Source: Tilletia caries
Taxonomy: Eukaryota > Basidiomycota > Exobasidiomycetes > Tilletiales > Tilletiaceae
Assembly (NCBI GenBank): GCA_032718865.1
Contig: JALUTQ010000004.1
Coordinates: 620,001-684,000, forward strand
Direction: 5' to 3'
DNA: 64,000 nucleotides
The stretch's first letter is position 1. Every line of letters begins with the position of its first letter. Positions 22,070 to 32,600 of this stretch are shown piece after piece. Made by a program: the position numbers and the translations under genes. Under the pieces are notes generated by a model. It saw only the letters and a list, made by a program, of their open reading frames with translations. It was not told the origin of the DNA and did not search any database.

Positions 22070-23663
22070 TTACCAAGCCTTCGAAAGCTGAAGGTCTAGA
22101 CATAAGGTCATGCCTTCGACAGACTGTCCTACCGTTGAATGCAGTGGGGCCGCCTCTTTAGCGAAGAAGGGGAGGACGGCCAGCTCCATGACGCGGCCGA
22201 ACAAGTGCTCGATGGTGGGTTCCAGCCTGGAGCCACTTTGGGCAAAGTCTGGCTGAGCGTTGATCTCGAGCAGTGAGACTTTGAACTCATCTTGTACCGC
22301 CGGGTTGCTGGAGTCAGAGACTGACGGTGCGTTCGATTCCACGAGGAGGTCGATGCCGAAGACTTCGAATGCATTCGGCCACATTTGCCAATGGATGCTT
22401 CCTGTCGTTGCGCAGGCGGTGAATGTCGTTGCCAGAACGTCAACCACGGCTTCCTTGATTTGTGTGAGTTGGGTTTCCGAGAGACCTGGAAGCGAAGCCG
22501 GGTCGACCGTTTGTGGCGATGTACTGGAGGTCGTTCCGTCCTGGGATCGAAGGAAGGGCATGCCTCGCAACTCGGAGAAAAGAAACACGTTTTCCTCAGA
22601 CACCTTGGATGATCCATCTTGAGGGCCTTCTGATTGGAGACATGTGTTCGTAAGATGCCTTCGAAGGTCGTCGCTCGGATACGAATCGTTCCCGTCATCT
22701 CCTTCTGCTCCTGGAGGCGAGTATGGGAGTGGTGCGAACAGGGCGAGCATCTCGTCCGCCAGATAGACCTTGAGGGCTCCCACACCGAGCACGTATGCTC
22801 GCAGATGGAACTTGCGTGGCAATGTGGGCTGGGACGGCGAGGGCGCGCAGAGGAGGAGTGGCGAAGAGATATAGTCCTGCGGGAAAACGAACGGCCTCAC
22901 AGTCAGTCTGCATTGGCAATGATCTAGCAAAGCATCCACACACCTGGATGACAAAATGTCTCAATTGACTTGTGATGACAGCCGTGTCTCTGCCTCCATT
23001 CGGATTGACTTGGTCTCCTTCGACTTCCGCTTCCTCTTCATCATCGTCGTCCTCATCGTCGTCCTCATCGTCGTCCTCTTCGAATTCCTCAAAGATGCTC
23101 TGCAGCCGCTCGAGGGAGGAGAAGAGCCGAATTCCATTTCCTCGATCGGCCATGGCTGGCTTCAATATGAACCATTTCCGATTGGTGGGCTCTCGTCCCT
23201 CGTTTTCCTCCAGCTCGGCATTGAGGTCGTAAAGATCGTCCAACAGCAGCTCGTCGAGCTCGTCGGCGAAGTTGATCTCGATGTGCCACGTCCTTGGAGT
23301 GACTTGCTTGGCCGGACGAGTTCCGTCCCCGCTTTGCTTCAGTTGGTACGAATGCAAAGCATGAGCGAGGTATTGTTTTCGAATGAGGGCTTTGCGAATC
23401 ACATAGCTACTGCAGAGCAGACGTTCCGAGTGGCGAAGCAGTCCTTCGAAGGGCAGTAGATCGTAGTCGCAGAAGAACAGCATTCGCCGCGCATGCTCGC
23501 CTTCTTCAGAACAAAGTTGCTCAGTCGCCTCTCCGTCTTCGACATCGGTCACAAAAATAGTCGAGGTTGCAGGCAGCACACGCCGAGCGGCGGCCAGTAC
23601 CGTCCGTTGCGTGTAGTCTGCACCAGGAAACCGGATCACCGCCGTCAATCCCTTGCTGTCCAT
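22070..23663 (-). CDS. Tubulin-tyrosine ligase family protein (PBY1-like)
   Basis: Two exons, 23663-22944 and 22876-22070, encode 508 residues. The family adds amino acids (Tyr, Glu or Gly) to tubulin or other C-termini with an ATP-grasp fold. Seen here: SSYVIRKALIRKQYLAHAL (86-103), the nucleotide loop KWFILKPAMADRGNGIRLF (163-181), an Asp/Glu-only insert (196-212), FVIQDYISSPLL, KFHLRAYVLGVG, DLRRHLTN, and the metal-binding EVFGIDLLVE ... SLLEINAQP. The ATP-grasp residues look intact. In fungi the commonest relative is PBY1, a P-body protein with a SurE domain in front; that domain is absent here, so this is a TTL-only form. I chose the ATG at 23663 because the frame further upstream offers only GTG. 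It is divergent from TOP3, with a 350-bp shared promoter. Confidence 0.88.
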
Positions 23664-24013
23664 CTTGTCGTTCGCGCTGAGGGCCACTCGTCCTCACGTT
23701 TCTTCCTTTCCTTGAGGTGGTGAGAAAGGATGACGGGGTCATCGTAAAGTCTGAGCGAGTCTGAACGGTTCCACTGCGGTCCGCGACGCGACGCGTCCCA
23801 GATGTTGTTCTCCCGGTCCAACAATTTGTCGGATCTTCTCAGTCCTCCCTACGAGTACAACGATTCGCCACCCCATCGCCTTATTGTCCGGATCCTCGAT
23901 CGAGCTCGGTTGGAGGACGTCCGTCAGAGCGCCTCGGGCGACCCTGAAGCGACACTTCGCGCCGTCGCAGCGGATACTAACGGGCCCAGAAATCGTTCCA
24001 CAGGAGTGTCGCG
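23664..24013. promoter_or_regulatory. Divergent promoter, TTL-like gene and TOP3
   Basis: 350 bp between start codons. It contains CGCGACGCGACGCG-type CG repeats near 23780-23797 (three ACGCG-like cores in the minus-to-plus spacer), reminiscent of fungal G1/S MCB elements, which would suit TOP3. No TATA box seen. Confidence 0.35.
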
Positions 24014-27000
24014 ATGAAAATCCTATGCGTTGCAGAGAAGCGTGAGTTGCGTTCCATTCGTACACCTGATGAGGCTATCAGTGGTGTCTAACATCTTTCC
24101 GCTTTTCTCAAGCCTCTATCGCCAAGTCTGTGGCAGAAATCCTTTCTAGCAGACAGATGAACAATGTGGGTGAATGCGTTTCCAACATCTGAGGTTGTCG
24201 ACTTGCCTGACTAAATGCTCCAAATTCCAGAGAGAAGGCACTCACAAGTACTGCCGAAACTTCGACTTCACCTACACGACAACGGTTGGAGGCCGGCGTG
24301 AGCAAGTCGATGTCACAATGACCTCTGTGCTGGGCCACATCACCGAGGTCGAATTTGACGAGCAGTACCGACGGTGGAATGATTGCGATCCGGCTCAGCT
24401 TTTCACCGCTCGCGTTCTCACAACTTTGACAGATGTACGCCTGCACATATACGTTCCGGATCGAGTACGCGAACGACTGACAACTGAATACTGAGTGTCC
24501 GACCTGCAGGATGGCAAAAAGATTTCGAGAAATCTTCAGTCCGAGGCTCGGCAATCGCAACAGCTCATGATCTGGACTGATTGTGACCGTGAAGGAGAGC
24601 ATATCGGGAACGAGGTCGTGACGGAGTGCCGCAAAGGCAACCCTCGAATCATCGTCAAGCGCGCTCGCTTCAGTGCGATCATTGCCAAGTGAGTGTCTGG
24701 CTTGATGTATTCAAATTGCAGGCGCAGAAGCTAAGGCATACACTTGGGCCCTACAGTCAGATCCACGCCGCCTTCAACAATGCCGGCGAACTCGACCTGC
24801 ATCAAGTCTCTGCAGTGGAAGCGCGTATCGAGCTTGACCTTCGTCTGGGAGCAGCATTCACCCGCCTCCAAACTCTCAACCTACGACAGATCGATGAGCT
24901 CAAGGAAAACATGATCAGCTACGGTATGTCCAAACTGTCGTTTCTGTGCACTGATCTTCTTCAAATATGCTGACTATTGCGCATCACCAGGCCCTTGCCA
25001 ATTCCCAACGCTCGGTTTCGTCACTGACCAGTACGAAAGGGCCGCCAACTTCACTTCCGAACCCTTCTGGTCAATCATTGTCTCTGTCGAACGTGAGGCT
25101 GAAAATGGGGACAACATCAAGGTCGATTTCCGGTGGAAAAGAAAGCATCTGTTCGATCATGCGACTGCGGTGGTCCTCTTCGAAAAGTGCATCGATGATC
25201 CTGAGGCAAAGGTGATCACTGTCGAGAGCAAGAGTACGAGAAAATTGTACGTGAGACACGATATCTTCGATGCCTTCGTCTTCTTACCAATTCCTTCTCT
25301 TCGCCCCTTCAGCAAGCCATACCCACTCACCACAGTCGAGTTGCAAAAGTCGGGCTCCAGGCTGTTGAGACTATCTCCAAAGCGGGTGCTGGATGTGAGT
25401 CCCGCTTGAAGAGTCTAAGCTGGTAAACGTGCATCTCACGTATTCTGTCGATCAGGTTGCCGAACGCTTGTACCAGAGGGGATTTTTGTCGTACCCACGC
25501 ACAGAAACGGATCAATTCGACCGAGCCTTCGACTTTCGCACCCTTATCCAGAAACAAGCGTCAGATCCCGCCTGGGGACAATATGCTCAGGGATTGGTGG
25601 AATCGTACGACGGAGGCGGCATGTACGACCGTCCACGCAATGGTCGCAAGAACGACAAGGCCCATCCTCCGATCCATCCCACTGCCCACGCAAATGACCT
25701 TTCTGGGGACGAGAAACGCGTGTACGAATACGTGACGCGTAGATTTCTTGGGTCTTGCAGCAAGGATGCCCTCGGGTTTACAACGACTGTAGAGATGGAG
25801 GTTGCGGAGGAGCGATTCGCTGCTTCGGGTACGTGATTTAATTGGCTTGCGAAACTCATCGTAAGAAGCTGACGCTTTGCTTTCCTCAGGACTGATCATT
25901 CAGGAGCGGAACTATCTCGATGTCTTCGTCTATGACAAATGGAAGGGTACTATTCTTCCTCACTTTACAGCGAACGAGGTGATCATGCCTACTGCGTGCA
26001 ACTTGCATGAGGGTCGAACGGCACGGCCAAAGATGCTCACCGAGGCCGACTTGGTCAATCTGATGGACAAGAACGGGATTGGTGAGATGCATCACACTAC
26101 TGTTCCTGAGCGTGAAGCGTGGGCTGACTTTTGCTCGACTGTCCAGGCACTGACGCAACTATCGCCGAGCACATCGCCAAGGTTATTGACAGAGAGTACG
26201 TGTTCAAGTTGAAGCAAGGCTCGACGGAGTATCTTTATCCATCAACGCTTGGGATGGGTCTTGTGCACGGCTACAACCGCATTGGGCACGACAAGAGCCT
26301 GAGCAAGCCCTTGCTCCGCAGAGAGGTGAGCTTGCACAACGTTCTGCTTCGAATAGCTTGCTACTGATGCCCTGTCTGCACTTTACTTCCAGACGGAATA
26401 TCGAATGTCGCTGATCTGCTCCGGGCAACGTACGCGCCGGCAGACGGTGGAGGAAAGCTTGGAAGAGTACAGAGAGATGTTTGGGAGGACCAAGCAGGAA
26501 TTTGCAACGCTTGCAGGAGTGAGTCGACTGGTTCTCTTCTCTGGTTTGCGAGCGTCAATCTGAAATACTCTGGCTTCCGTGCGCAGAGCGTGGAACAGTT
26601 CTTGCGGAATCCCCCGGACATGAATCTGGACGATGATGACGATGTTAATGACGGGGGAGGCGGGGGAGGCGGGGGAGGCGGGGGAGGAGGAGGCGGCGGC
26701 GGCGGAGGAGGAGGCGGCGGCGGCGGAGGAGGAGGCGGCGGAGGTGGAGGAGGCGGAGGAGGTAGCGACTCGGATGAGTGGTGGGATGGCGGAGGAGGAG
26801 AAGGAGACCCACCGTCTCGAGGACGTGGATCAGCAAGAGCGCGTGGCCGAGGACGTGGACGAGCCCGAGGCAGAGCCAGGGGCCGGGGGCGAGGAGGAGG
26901 TAGCACTTCGACTCGACAAAGATCCTCTGCCTCAGACTCGACGAGGGCCTCATCTGCGGTGCGTTCAGGAGGCACAGGAACTAGAACGTCGACGCGAGGC

Positions 27001-27226
27001 AGCAGTACCGGTACGGCATCCCGCGCAAGGACGACGGGCCAGGCCAGCAGCAGCAGCCGTAGTGCGACGCGTGGCCAAGATGAGTGCTATCACTGCGGAA
27101 ACTCTGGGCACTGGGCATCGGAATGGTGAGTTCGCGCTGAAGCTGTTGTCCTCCTTGCGATTCCGTAGCTGATCCTGACGCCCAACTTTATTCGACACTG
27201 GCTCGTGTCCCAGCCCGAATCGCTGA
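24014..27226 (+). CDS. TOP3: DNA topoisomerase III with poly-Gly, RGG and CCHC tail
   Basis: Thirteen exons sum to 799 residues: 24014-24041, 24113-24165, 24231-24434, 24510-24688, 24757-24922, 24991-25246, 25313-25394, 25456-25828, 25890-26091, 26147-26325, 26393-26518, 26587-27125 and 27214-27226. It is a type IA topoisomerase that decatenates single strands and works with a RecQ helicase and Rmi1. The TOPRIM start MKILCVAEKPSIAKSVAEIL, the acidic motif WTDCDREGEHIGNE, AVEARIELDLRLGAAFTR and the active-site Tyr in FLSYPRTETDQFD are intact. The C-terminus is unusual: an Asp run, then 37 consecutive glycines (26653-26763), an RG-rich box, and a CCHC zinc knuckle (CYHCGNSGHWASEC). The last Cys is supplied by a 13-nt final exon. 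The core is TOP3-alpha-like, while the RGG tail recalls metazoan TOP3B. Confidence 0.95.
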
Positions 27227-27621
27227 TGGGCAGGACTGCGCTGACCAGGCCGTTGATAGCTCTTCAGCGCTTCAGCGTTCTCCTGTACACACACCTTGCA
27301 TTTTGGCACTCAGAACCACAAGTAATCGATATCAGATGGCCTGTGTGTGGGCTGAGCACATCGATTTTGTCGGACCCGTCGGACCCGTCGGCCCGGTGTC
27401 GGCCTCCGGTCGCCAAGACCTCGAATTCTCGTACATTCCGCAGCGCCTGCCTGCGGGCTGCACGTGGATTATCCTGCTCAACCATCGCGGATCCTCCGTC
27501 CATTCCACCTGCATTCGGCCTTCCCCCCTTCGTTGTTGTCCATCACCAGAGACGGTGAGCGAGCCGTCAGCACGTAACCACGCCTTGCATTATTACACTG
27601 TATCTCACACAGTCACAGATG
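27227..27621. other. Intergenic, TOP3 to Tc1 element
   Basis: About 395 bp with no supported gene; contains a small direct repeat (GTCGGACCC twice at about 27370-27389). Confidence 0.5.
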
Positions 27622-27623
27622 TA

Positions 27624-28971
27624 CAGTGTGACCAGAAAGTCTCGCAAAAAAATGACCATCAGAAGAGACCTCATTCTCATGCCTCTCACATATCGCACTG
27701 CTCAGCACCGATAGGATACACTACAACAGATCTGAATACTGTTCTGGATTCATGAAGTGTGAGAGTAGCATTGATAGAAATTCCAATGGGGTTCAATCAG
27801 TACTTCGTCGCGCCACCTTTTGCAATGCGAACCGCTTCCAATCGCCTAGGCATGCTGTCGACCAGAGCTTGCACATATTCACCACTGATGGTCTCCCAAA
27901 TTTCTGCTGCGGCCTCGAACAATGCGTCAGGGTTGGTGGGCCGACGAGGGAGCATGGCGAGCTCGTGTTTGAGGATTGCCCACGCGTTTTCGATGACGTT
28001 CAGGTCCGGGCTGTTCGGGGGATGATCCAGCACTTGCCAGCCCTCATCTTCGATGACCGCTGCCGCAGGACCGCCCGTATGGACCGGAGATCCGTCGTGG
28101 AGGAGCCAGGGGGTCCTATCGTCGAGCTCCATGGTCGTTTTGATTGTCCAGAGAGGTCCTTTGAGCACCTGGTCCGCGTAGAGCTCGCTGTTGAATCCGC
28201 CCCTTGCGCTGGTGCTCTCCGAAGTGTCCAAGCGCAGGAGTTCCGAGAATCCATCCCCCCAAATTGCTGCCCAAACATGAACCGACTTGTCCGCTGCCTT
28301 GAATCTCGGACCCATACAGTCTGGCGTCCACTCCTCACCCCGTTTCCGCCATACCCACCGCCGGACTGCCCCGTTCGTCTTGATCGTAGCCTCGTCGCAG
28401 AAGATGACGTCCCTCCAGTCGCGATCGGCGTGTTTGACCGCGTAGGTCAGTCGTTTGGATTGCTGGGCAGGGGTGATGAAAGGTTTGAGCTGCATGACGC
28501 GCTTTCGGAGGCCTTGTTTCGACAGGTAGTTGTTGAGGGTCGACGCGCAAATTTTGATGCCGAGCTGCTGCAATTCGCCCAAGGTTTGCTTCACCGTCAT
28601 CCGTCGATTGCCCAGAACCCAACGACGGAGAAGGCGCTCCGACCGTTCCGTGAGCTTGCGCGGCCGTCCGCTGCGCGGCAGGTCCTTCCGTGTGTTGTGC
28701 AGAGCGTCTTTGGCGACGATGCGGGAGACAGTCGAGGGGTGCACGCCTTCCTCGCGCGCAACAGCTGATGAGGGCAGAAAGCGCGCCAGAGCCACGATCT
28801 TTCCTCGTTTGCTGGGAGATAGGGGACTCTGGCGCGTCTTACTGCGCGTAGTTGCCATTGTACGCGTGTTGTCTTGATCTAGCAATGGTCAGAAGCAGCA
28901 AAGAGGGAAGCATGAAGGTGTATGATGTTTTGATTTTCTGGTAACTTTTGCGAGACTTTCTGGTCACACTG
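27624..28971. mobile_element. Tc1-type transposon, apparently intact
   Basis: 1348 bp with perfect 26-bp terminal inverted repeats beginning CAGTGTGACCAGAAAGTCTC at 27624 and mirrored at 28971. It is flanked by TA on both sides (27622-27623 and 28972-28973), the Tc1/mariner target signature. One uninterrupted transposase gene fills the interior. Identical ends, an intact target duplication and an open transposase suggest recent arrival and possible activity. Confidence 0.95.
27797..28858 (-). CDS. Tc1/mariner transposase, DD34E
   Basis: 353 residues from the ATG at 28858; the frame upstream has only a TTG. The N-terminus has a paired helix-turn-helix DNA-binding domain (about 10-115, with SAVAREEGVHPSTVSRIVAK and the GRPRKLT hinge). 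The DDE_3 catalytic domain has Asp155 (FCDEAT), Asp255 (LLHDGSPVH) and Glu290 (SPDLNVIENAW). The spacing of 34 residues between the last two is that of the Tc1 group. It excises and inserts its own element by cut-and-paste at TA. No stop or frameshift. Confidence 0.95.
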   Translation of the reverse strand: MATTRSKTRQSPLSPSKRGKIVALARFLPSSAVAREEGVHPSTVSRIVAKDALHNTRKDLPRSGRPRKLTERSERLLRRWVLGNRRMTVKQTLGELQQLGIKICASTLNNYLSKQGLRKRVMQLKPFITPAQQSKRLTYAVKHADRDWRDVIFCDEATIKTNGAVRRWVWRKRGEEWTPDCMGPRFKAADKSVHVWAAIWGDGFSELLRLDTSESTSARGGFNSELYADQVLKGPLWTIKTTMELDDRTPWLLHDGSPVHTGGPAAAVIEDEGWQVLDHPPNSPDLNVIENAWAILKHELAMLPRRPTNPDALFEAAAEIWETISGEYVQALVDSMPRRLEAVRIAKGGATKY

Positions 28972-28973
28972 TA

Positions 28974-29679
28974 CTTACGCTCCCGGCTCCTCGTCGATGC
29001 ATGCTGGATCCCGCTGGACCATGGATATATGGATGGCGACACGATTATTGCACACAGAGCGAGGCTGCAGCAGCGTGCACGGCGCATGCTGCATGCTGAT
29101 GAAAGGCGGAGGTTTTATCGGGGTCTCATATTTTCTCACACTGGCTCCGCCGGCTCACTGACTGGCCCGAGGCCACAGCGGCTCCGCTTGTCATCAGTCA
29201 TCAGAAGATTTCAGAACGCCGGGATTATTGGTCCCGAAGACGACGAGCGAAGCCCAAAGCTGAAAGAGGGGCGACGGAAGTCGGGCAACGCGGACTGCGG
29301 ACTCTCCGTCTCTCCGTCTGTACGCGCCACACAGGTGCCCTTCTCACTGTCTCAACTGCGCTACATGAGGCATGAGCGCATGAGCCCATGAGCACAGCAT
29401 GATGGGCGATGGCTGATGCTAATCCTGGACTCACTCCGAACGAACGACTGAGTGCTCTTCTGGAACCTTGCGATTGCGTTCCAAGCACGTTGACACATAT
29501 AGAGGACTAGCTTCCACTCACACTTTGTTCCCCCCTATCCCCCTTTTGTCACTTACGTCCTGCCCCCTTGCCCTCACAGGTTCAACCTTCCCTACAGACG
29601 CGTCGTCTTTGCCGACCGTCGTTTCCATCTGTCCTAGGAAGAAGCGCGCCGCCGAAGCCGTTCGCCCTTTCTGACCAAG
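28974..29679. other. Upstream region of the PDR transporter
   Basis: About 700 bp between the Tc1 element and the ABC transporter ATG. No gene supported. Contains CGGAG/CCGCC-type triplets, but I could not single out a reliable drug-response element. Confidence 0.4.
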
Positions 29680-32600
29680 ATGAGCGACCCACGTCCCCAA
29701 GAACTTTTTCGGAGATCCTCTGCCGCGACAGAGAGCACCGCCTTTGTCACCGCGCCTCCAACGCCCTTGACGCCCGGAACTCCCGCAATCGAGCACACCT
29801 TGGCTGAAGCTGAGGCGTCGCAAGACACTGTACCTGCAGCAGCTCCGATTGCAACGCACTCCCAAACCTCAGACCGTACGGACTCTGACGACACTCCGCG
29901 CGGCAGCCCAACGGGACGTGCTCACCAGCGCCAACTGTCGGGCCACTCCATCTCAGTCGGTGCACTAGACCCAGAAGGTCAGCGCAATTTCAATAAGACA
30001 CGTCTCGTATCTGTCAGTGCATGTAATTCTGACCTTTTCTTCCCCCTCCTCCGTCTCCTTCCGGATACAGGCACTGCTGAATTGACCCGCAGACTCACGC
30101 AGTCTTCTTCTAAGCCTACGGCAACCTCGGACGAGGATGCCGGCAAGGTTGAAGAGGGCACGCCCACCTTCAATCCCTTTGATGACAAAGGAACCTTTGA
30201 CCTTGAACACTTCCTCCGGCATGTCTTTCAACGGTCCGGTGAGCGTGGCACTCAGTCACGCGAGATGGGCGTTGCTTTCCGCAACTTGTCCGTCACAGGC
30301 GTCGGATCCGGTGTTGCACTGTCGAACAGCATGTCCTCACTCTTATTGGAGCCTTTCCGATCGCTCGCCAACATCCGACAGATGTTCAATCCGCCTGTCC
30401 GCAAGATTCTGCACGAGTTTACAGGTTCTGTCAAGCCGGGTGAAATGCTTCTTGTCCTCGGACGACCCGGGGCAGGTTGCACTTCATTCTTGAAGTCGAT
30501 CGCGAGTTACCGAGATGGATTCAAGGACATCACGGGCGATATCTCCTACGAGGGTTTCAGTCACAAGGCCATCGATGGCATGCTTCGGTGCGTACTGTCA
30601 GGCTCTGGGATTGAAGGTCGTGGGCGCATCTAACATCTCTTGCATTCTTTCCCCTTCCTCCACAGTGGTGATGTATGTTACATCCCGGAGGATGATTCTC
30701 ATTTTGCAACCCTCACTGTGGCACAGACACTCGAGTTCGCTGCCGCTACTCGTGCTCCACAGGCCAAGCGTCGTGTCGCTATCGGCGGGTCCGGCAAGGA
30801 CACGCGGAAGGACTACGTAAACATGGTCCGAGAAGTGTTGGGCACAATCCTTGGTCTGCGTCAGACATACCAGACCGTGGTTGGAAACGATCTCATTCGC
30901 GGAGTGTCCGGCGGCCAACGCAAGCGAGTTTCTATTGCAGAAGTGCTTGCGTCTCGGGCCAAGGTCTTCTTGTTCGACAACTCGTCTAGAGGGTTGGACT
31001 CGTCGACAGCTCTCGAGTTCGTCCGCGCTCTGCGGATCGCCACCGATGTTGCCCACGCTACCACCATCGCGAGCATATACCAGGCCGGCGAGAACATTGT
31101 GAAGCTCTTTGACAAGACGGTCGTCATCTACGATGGACACGTTGTTTACTTTGGCCCAACGGAGAAGGCTGCCCCCTACTTCAACGACCTCGGTTTCATC
31201 CCCCAAGATCGACAGACTACTGCGGACTTCCTCGTCAGTGTTACTGACACCTTCGGACGCCGTATCAAGCCCGGTTTCGAGGACCGAGTGCCTCGCACTG
31301 CAATTGAGATGGCGAAGAGGTGGAACGAGTCGGAGCTTGGTCGCGAAAACCTGAAAGAGACGGACGCGTACCTCAAGGAGCTTGAGGGCAAGGCCTCGCA
31401 ACAAGCGCAGCGCGATTACAAGTCACTTGCCGCAGAGGAGCACGCAAATCACGTCCACCGCGAATCCAAGTTCGTGCTTTCATATCCTCAGCAGATCCGT
31501 CTGGCCATCAAGCGCCGAGCACAAATCTCTTGGGGTGACCGTAACACCCAAATCACCCTCGCCTTCGCGTCGCTGTTCCAGGCTGTTATCACTGGAAGCG
31601 TCTTCTACAGTATGCCAGCGAATTCGGCTGGCTTCTTCAGTCGTGGCGGTGTTATGTTCTTCGCTGTGCTGGTGAGTGGATTGATGTGAAGTTTTTGCGA
31701 TCGGTACTTTACGGAGCGCTCATATCATCGACAACGTCTTTCTTCCTCGCAATGCAGTACAACTCCTTCATGGCTCTTGGTGAGCCACTGACATTGGCAC
31801 GCACTGCTGTGCAGGTGGATGGTCTGACCTTCTTCTCAATTGACAGCCGAAATTCCCAACGGTTACGCCCAGCGACCCATCGTCATTCGACAGAATCGAT
31901 TCGCGATGCTTCATCCCGCCGCTGACGCACTGGCCAACACACTGCTGGACATTCCCATTCGTATCATCAACGTCACAGTCTTCGACGTCATCCTCTAGTG
32001 AGTGGACTGTGCTGTGCAGCCTGCGAGCGTGTCACACAGCTGATCATGACCCTGCTTTGGCCCATCAATGACACAGCTTCATGACCCACCTGTACTTCAG
32101 CGCCGACGCCTTCTTTGTCTTCTGGGCCACCACGCTTCTCGCCACCTACACTATGGTCGCGTTCTTCCGCGCCTTGGCTGCCACTTGCCGCTCGGAGGCC
32201 TTGGCAACGATGATAGGAGGTCTCGCAGTCATTGACTCCGCCCTGTATGCCGGTTATGTCATTCCACGACCTTCAAGTAAGTCCCTCAATTCAGTGTCAA
32301 TCCGGCTCTCGAATTCCCGCTCTGAACACTTTATCTGTCCATTCAGTGGTGGTCTGGTGGAAATGGCTGTCTTACTGCAATCCTTTGGCTTATGCCTTCG
32401 AGATTTTGCTCGCCAACGAATTCCGCAAGCTGACTCAGGCTCCCTGTGCGTTACTCATACCTTATGGTCCCCAGTATGACGGCGTCGCTTTGGACTACAA
32501 GGTCTGCACTTCAGCTGGATCGAGGCCCGGACAAGAGTTCATAAACGGCGATGCCTATATTGCAACAAGCTACGGATACTACGTAAGTTGCTGTCATGAC

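Noticed and set aside
22695..23687. Upstream start for the TTL-like gene at 23687
   Set aside because: That codon is GTG; the first ATG in frame is 23663. The frame also reads through the intron after 22944.
26361..26975. Minus-strand ORF with a long polyproline run opposite TOP3
   Set aside because: It is the complement of the poly-Gly codons of TOP3 exon 12; the plus strand has splice sites and conserved motifs.
30400..31100. Loss of Walker A Lys and Walker B Glu in NBD1 of the ABC transporter
   Set aside because: Looks like damage but is the normal degenerate first site of Pdr5/Cdr1-type transporters.
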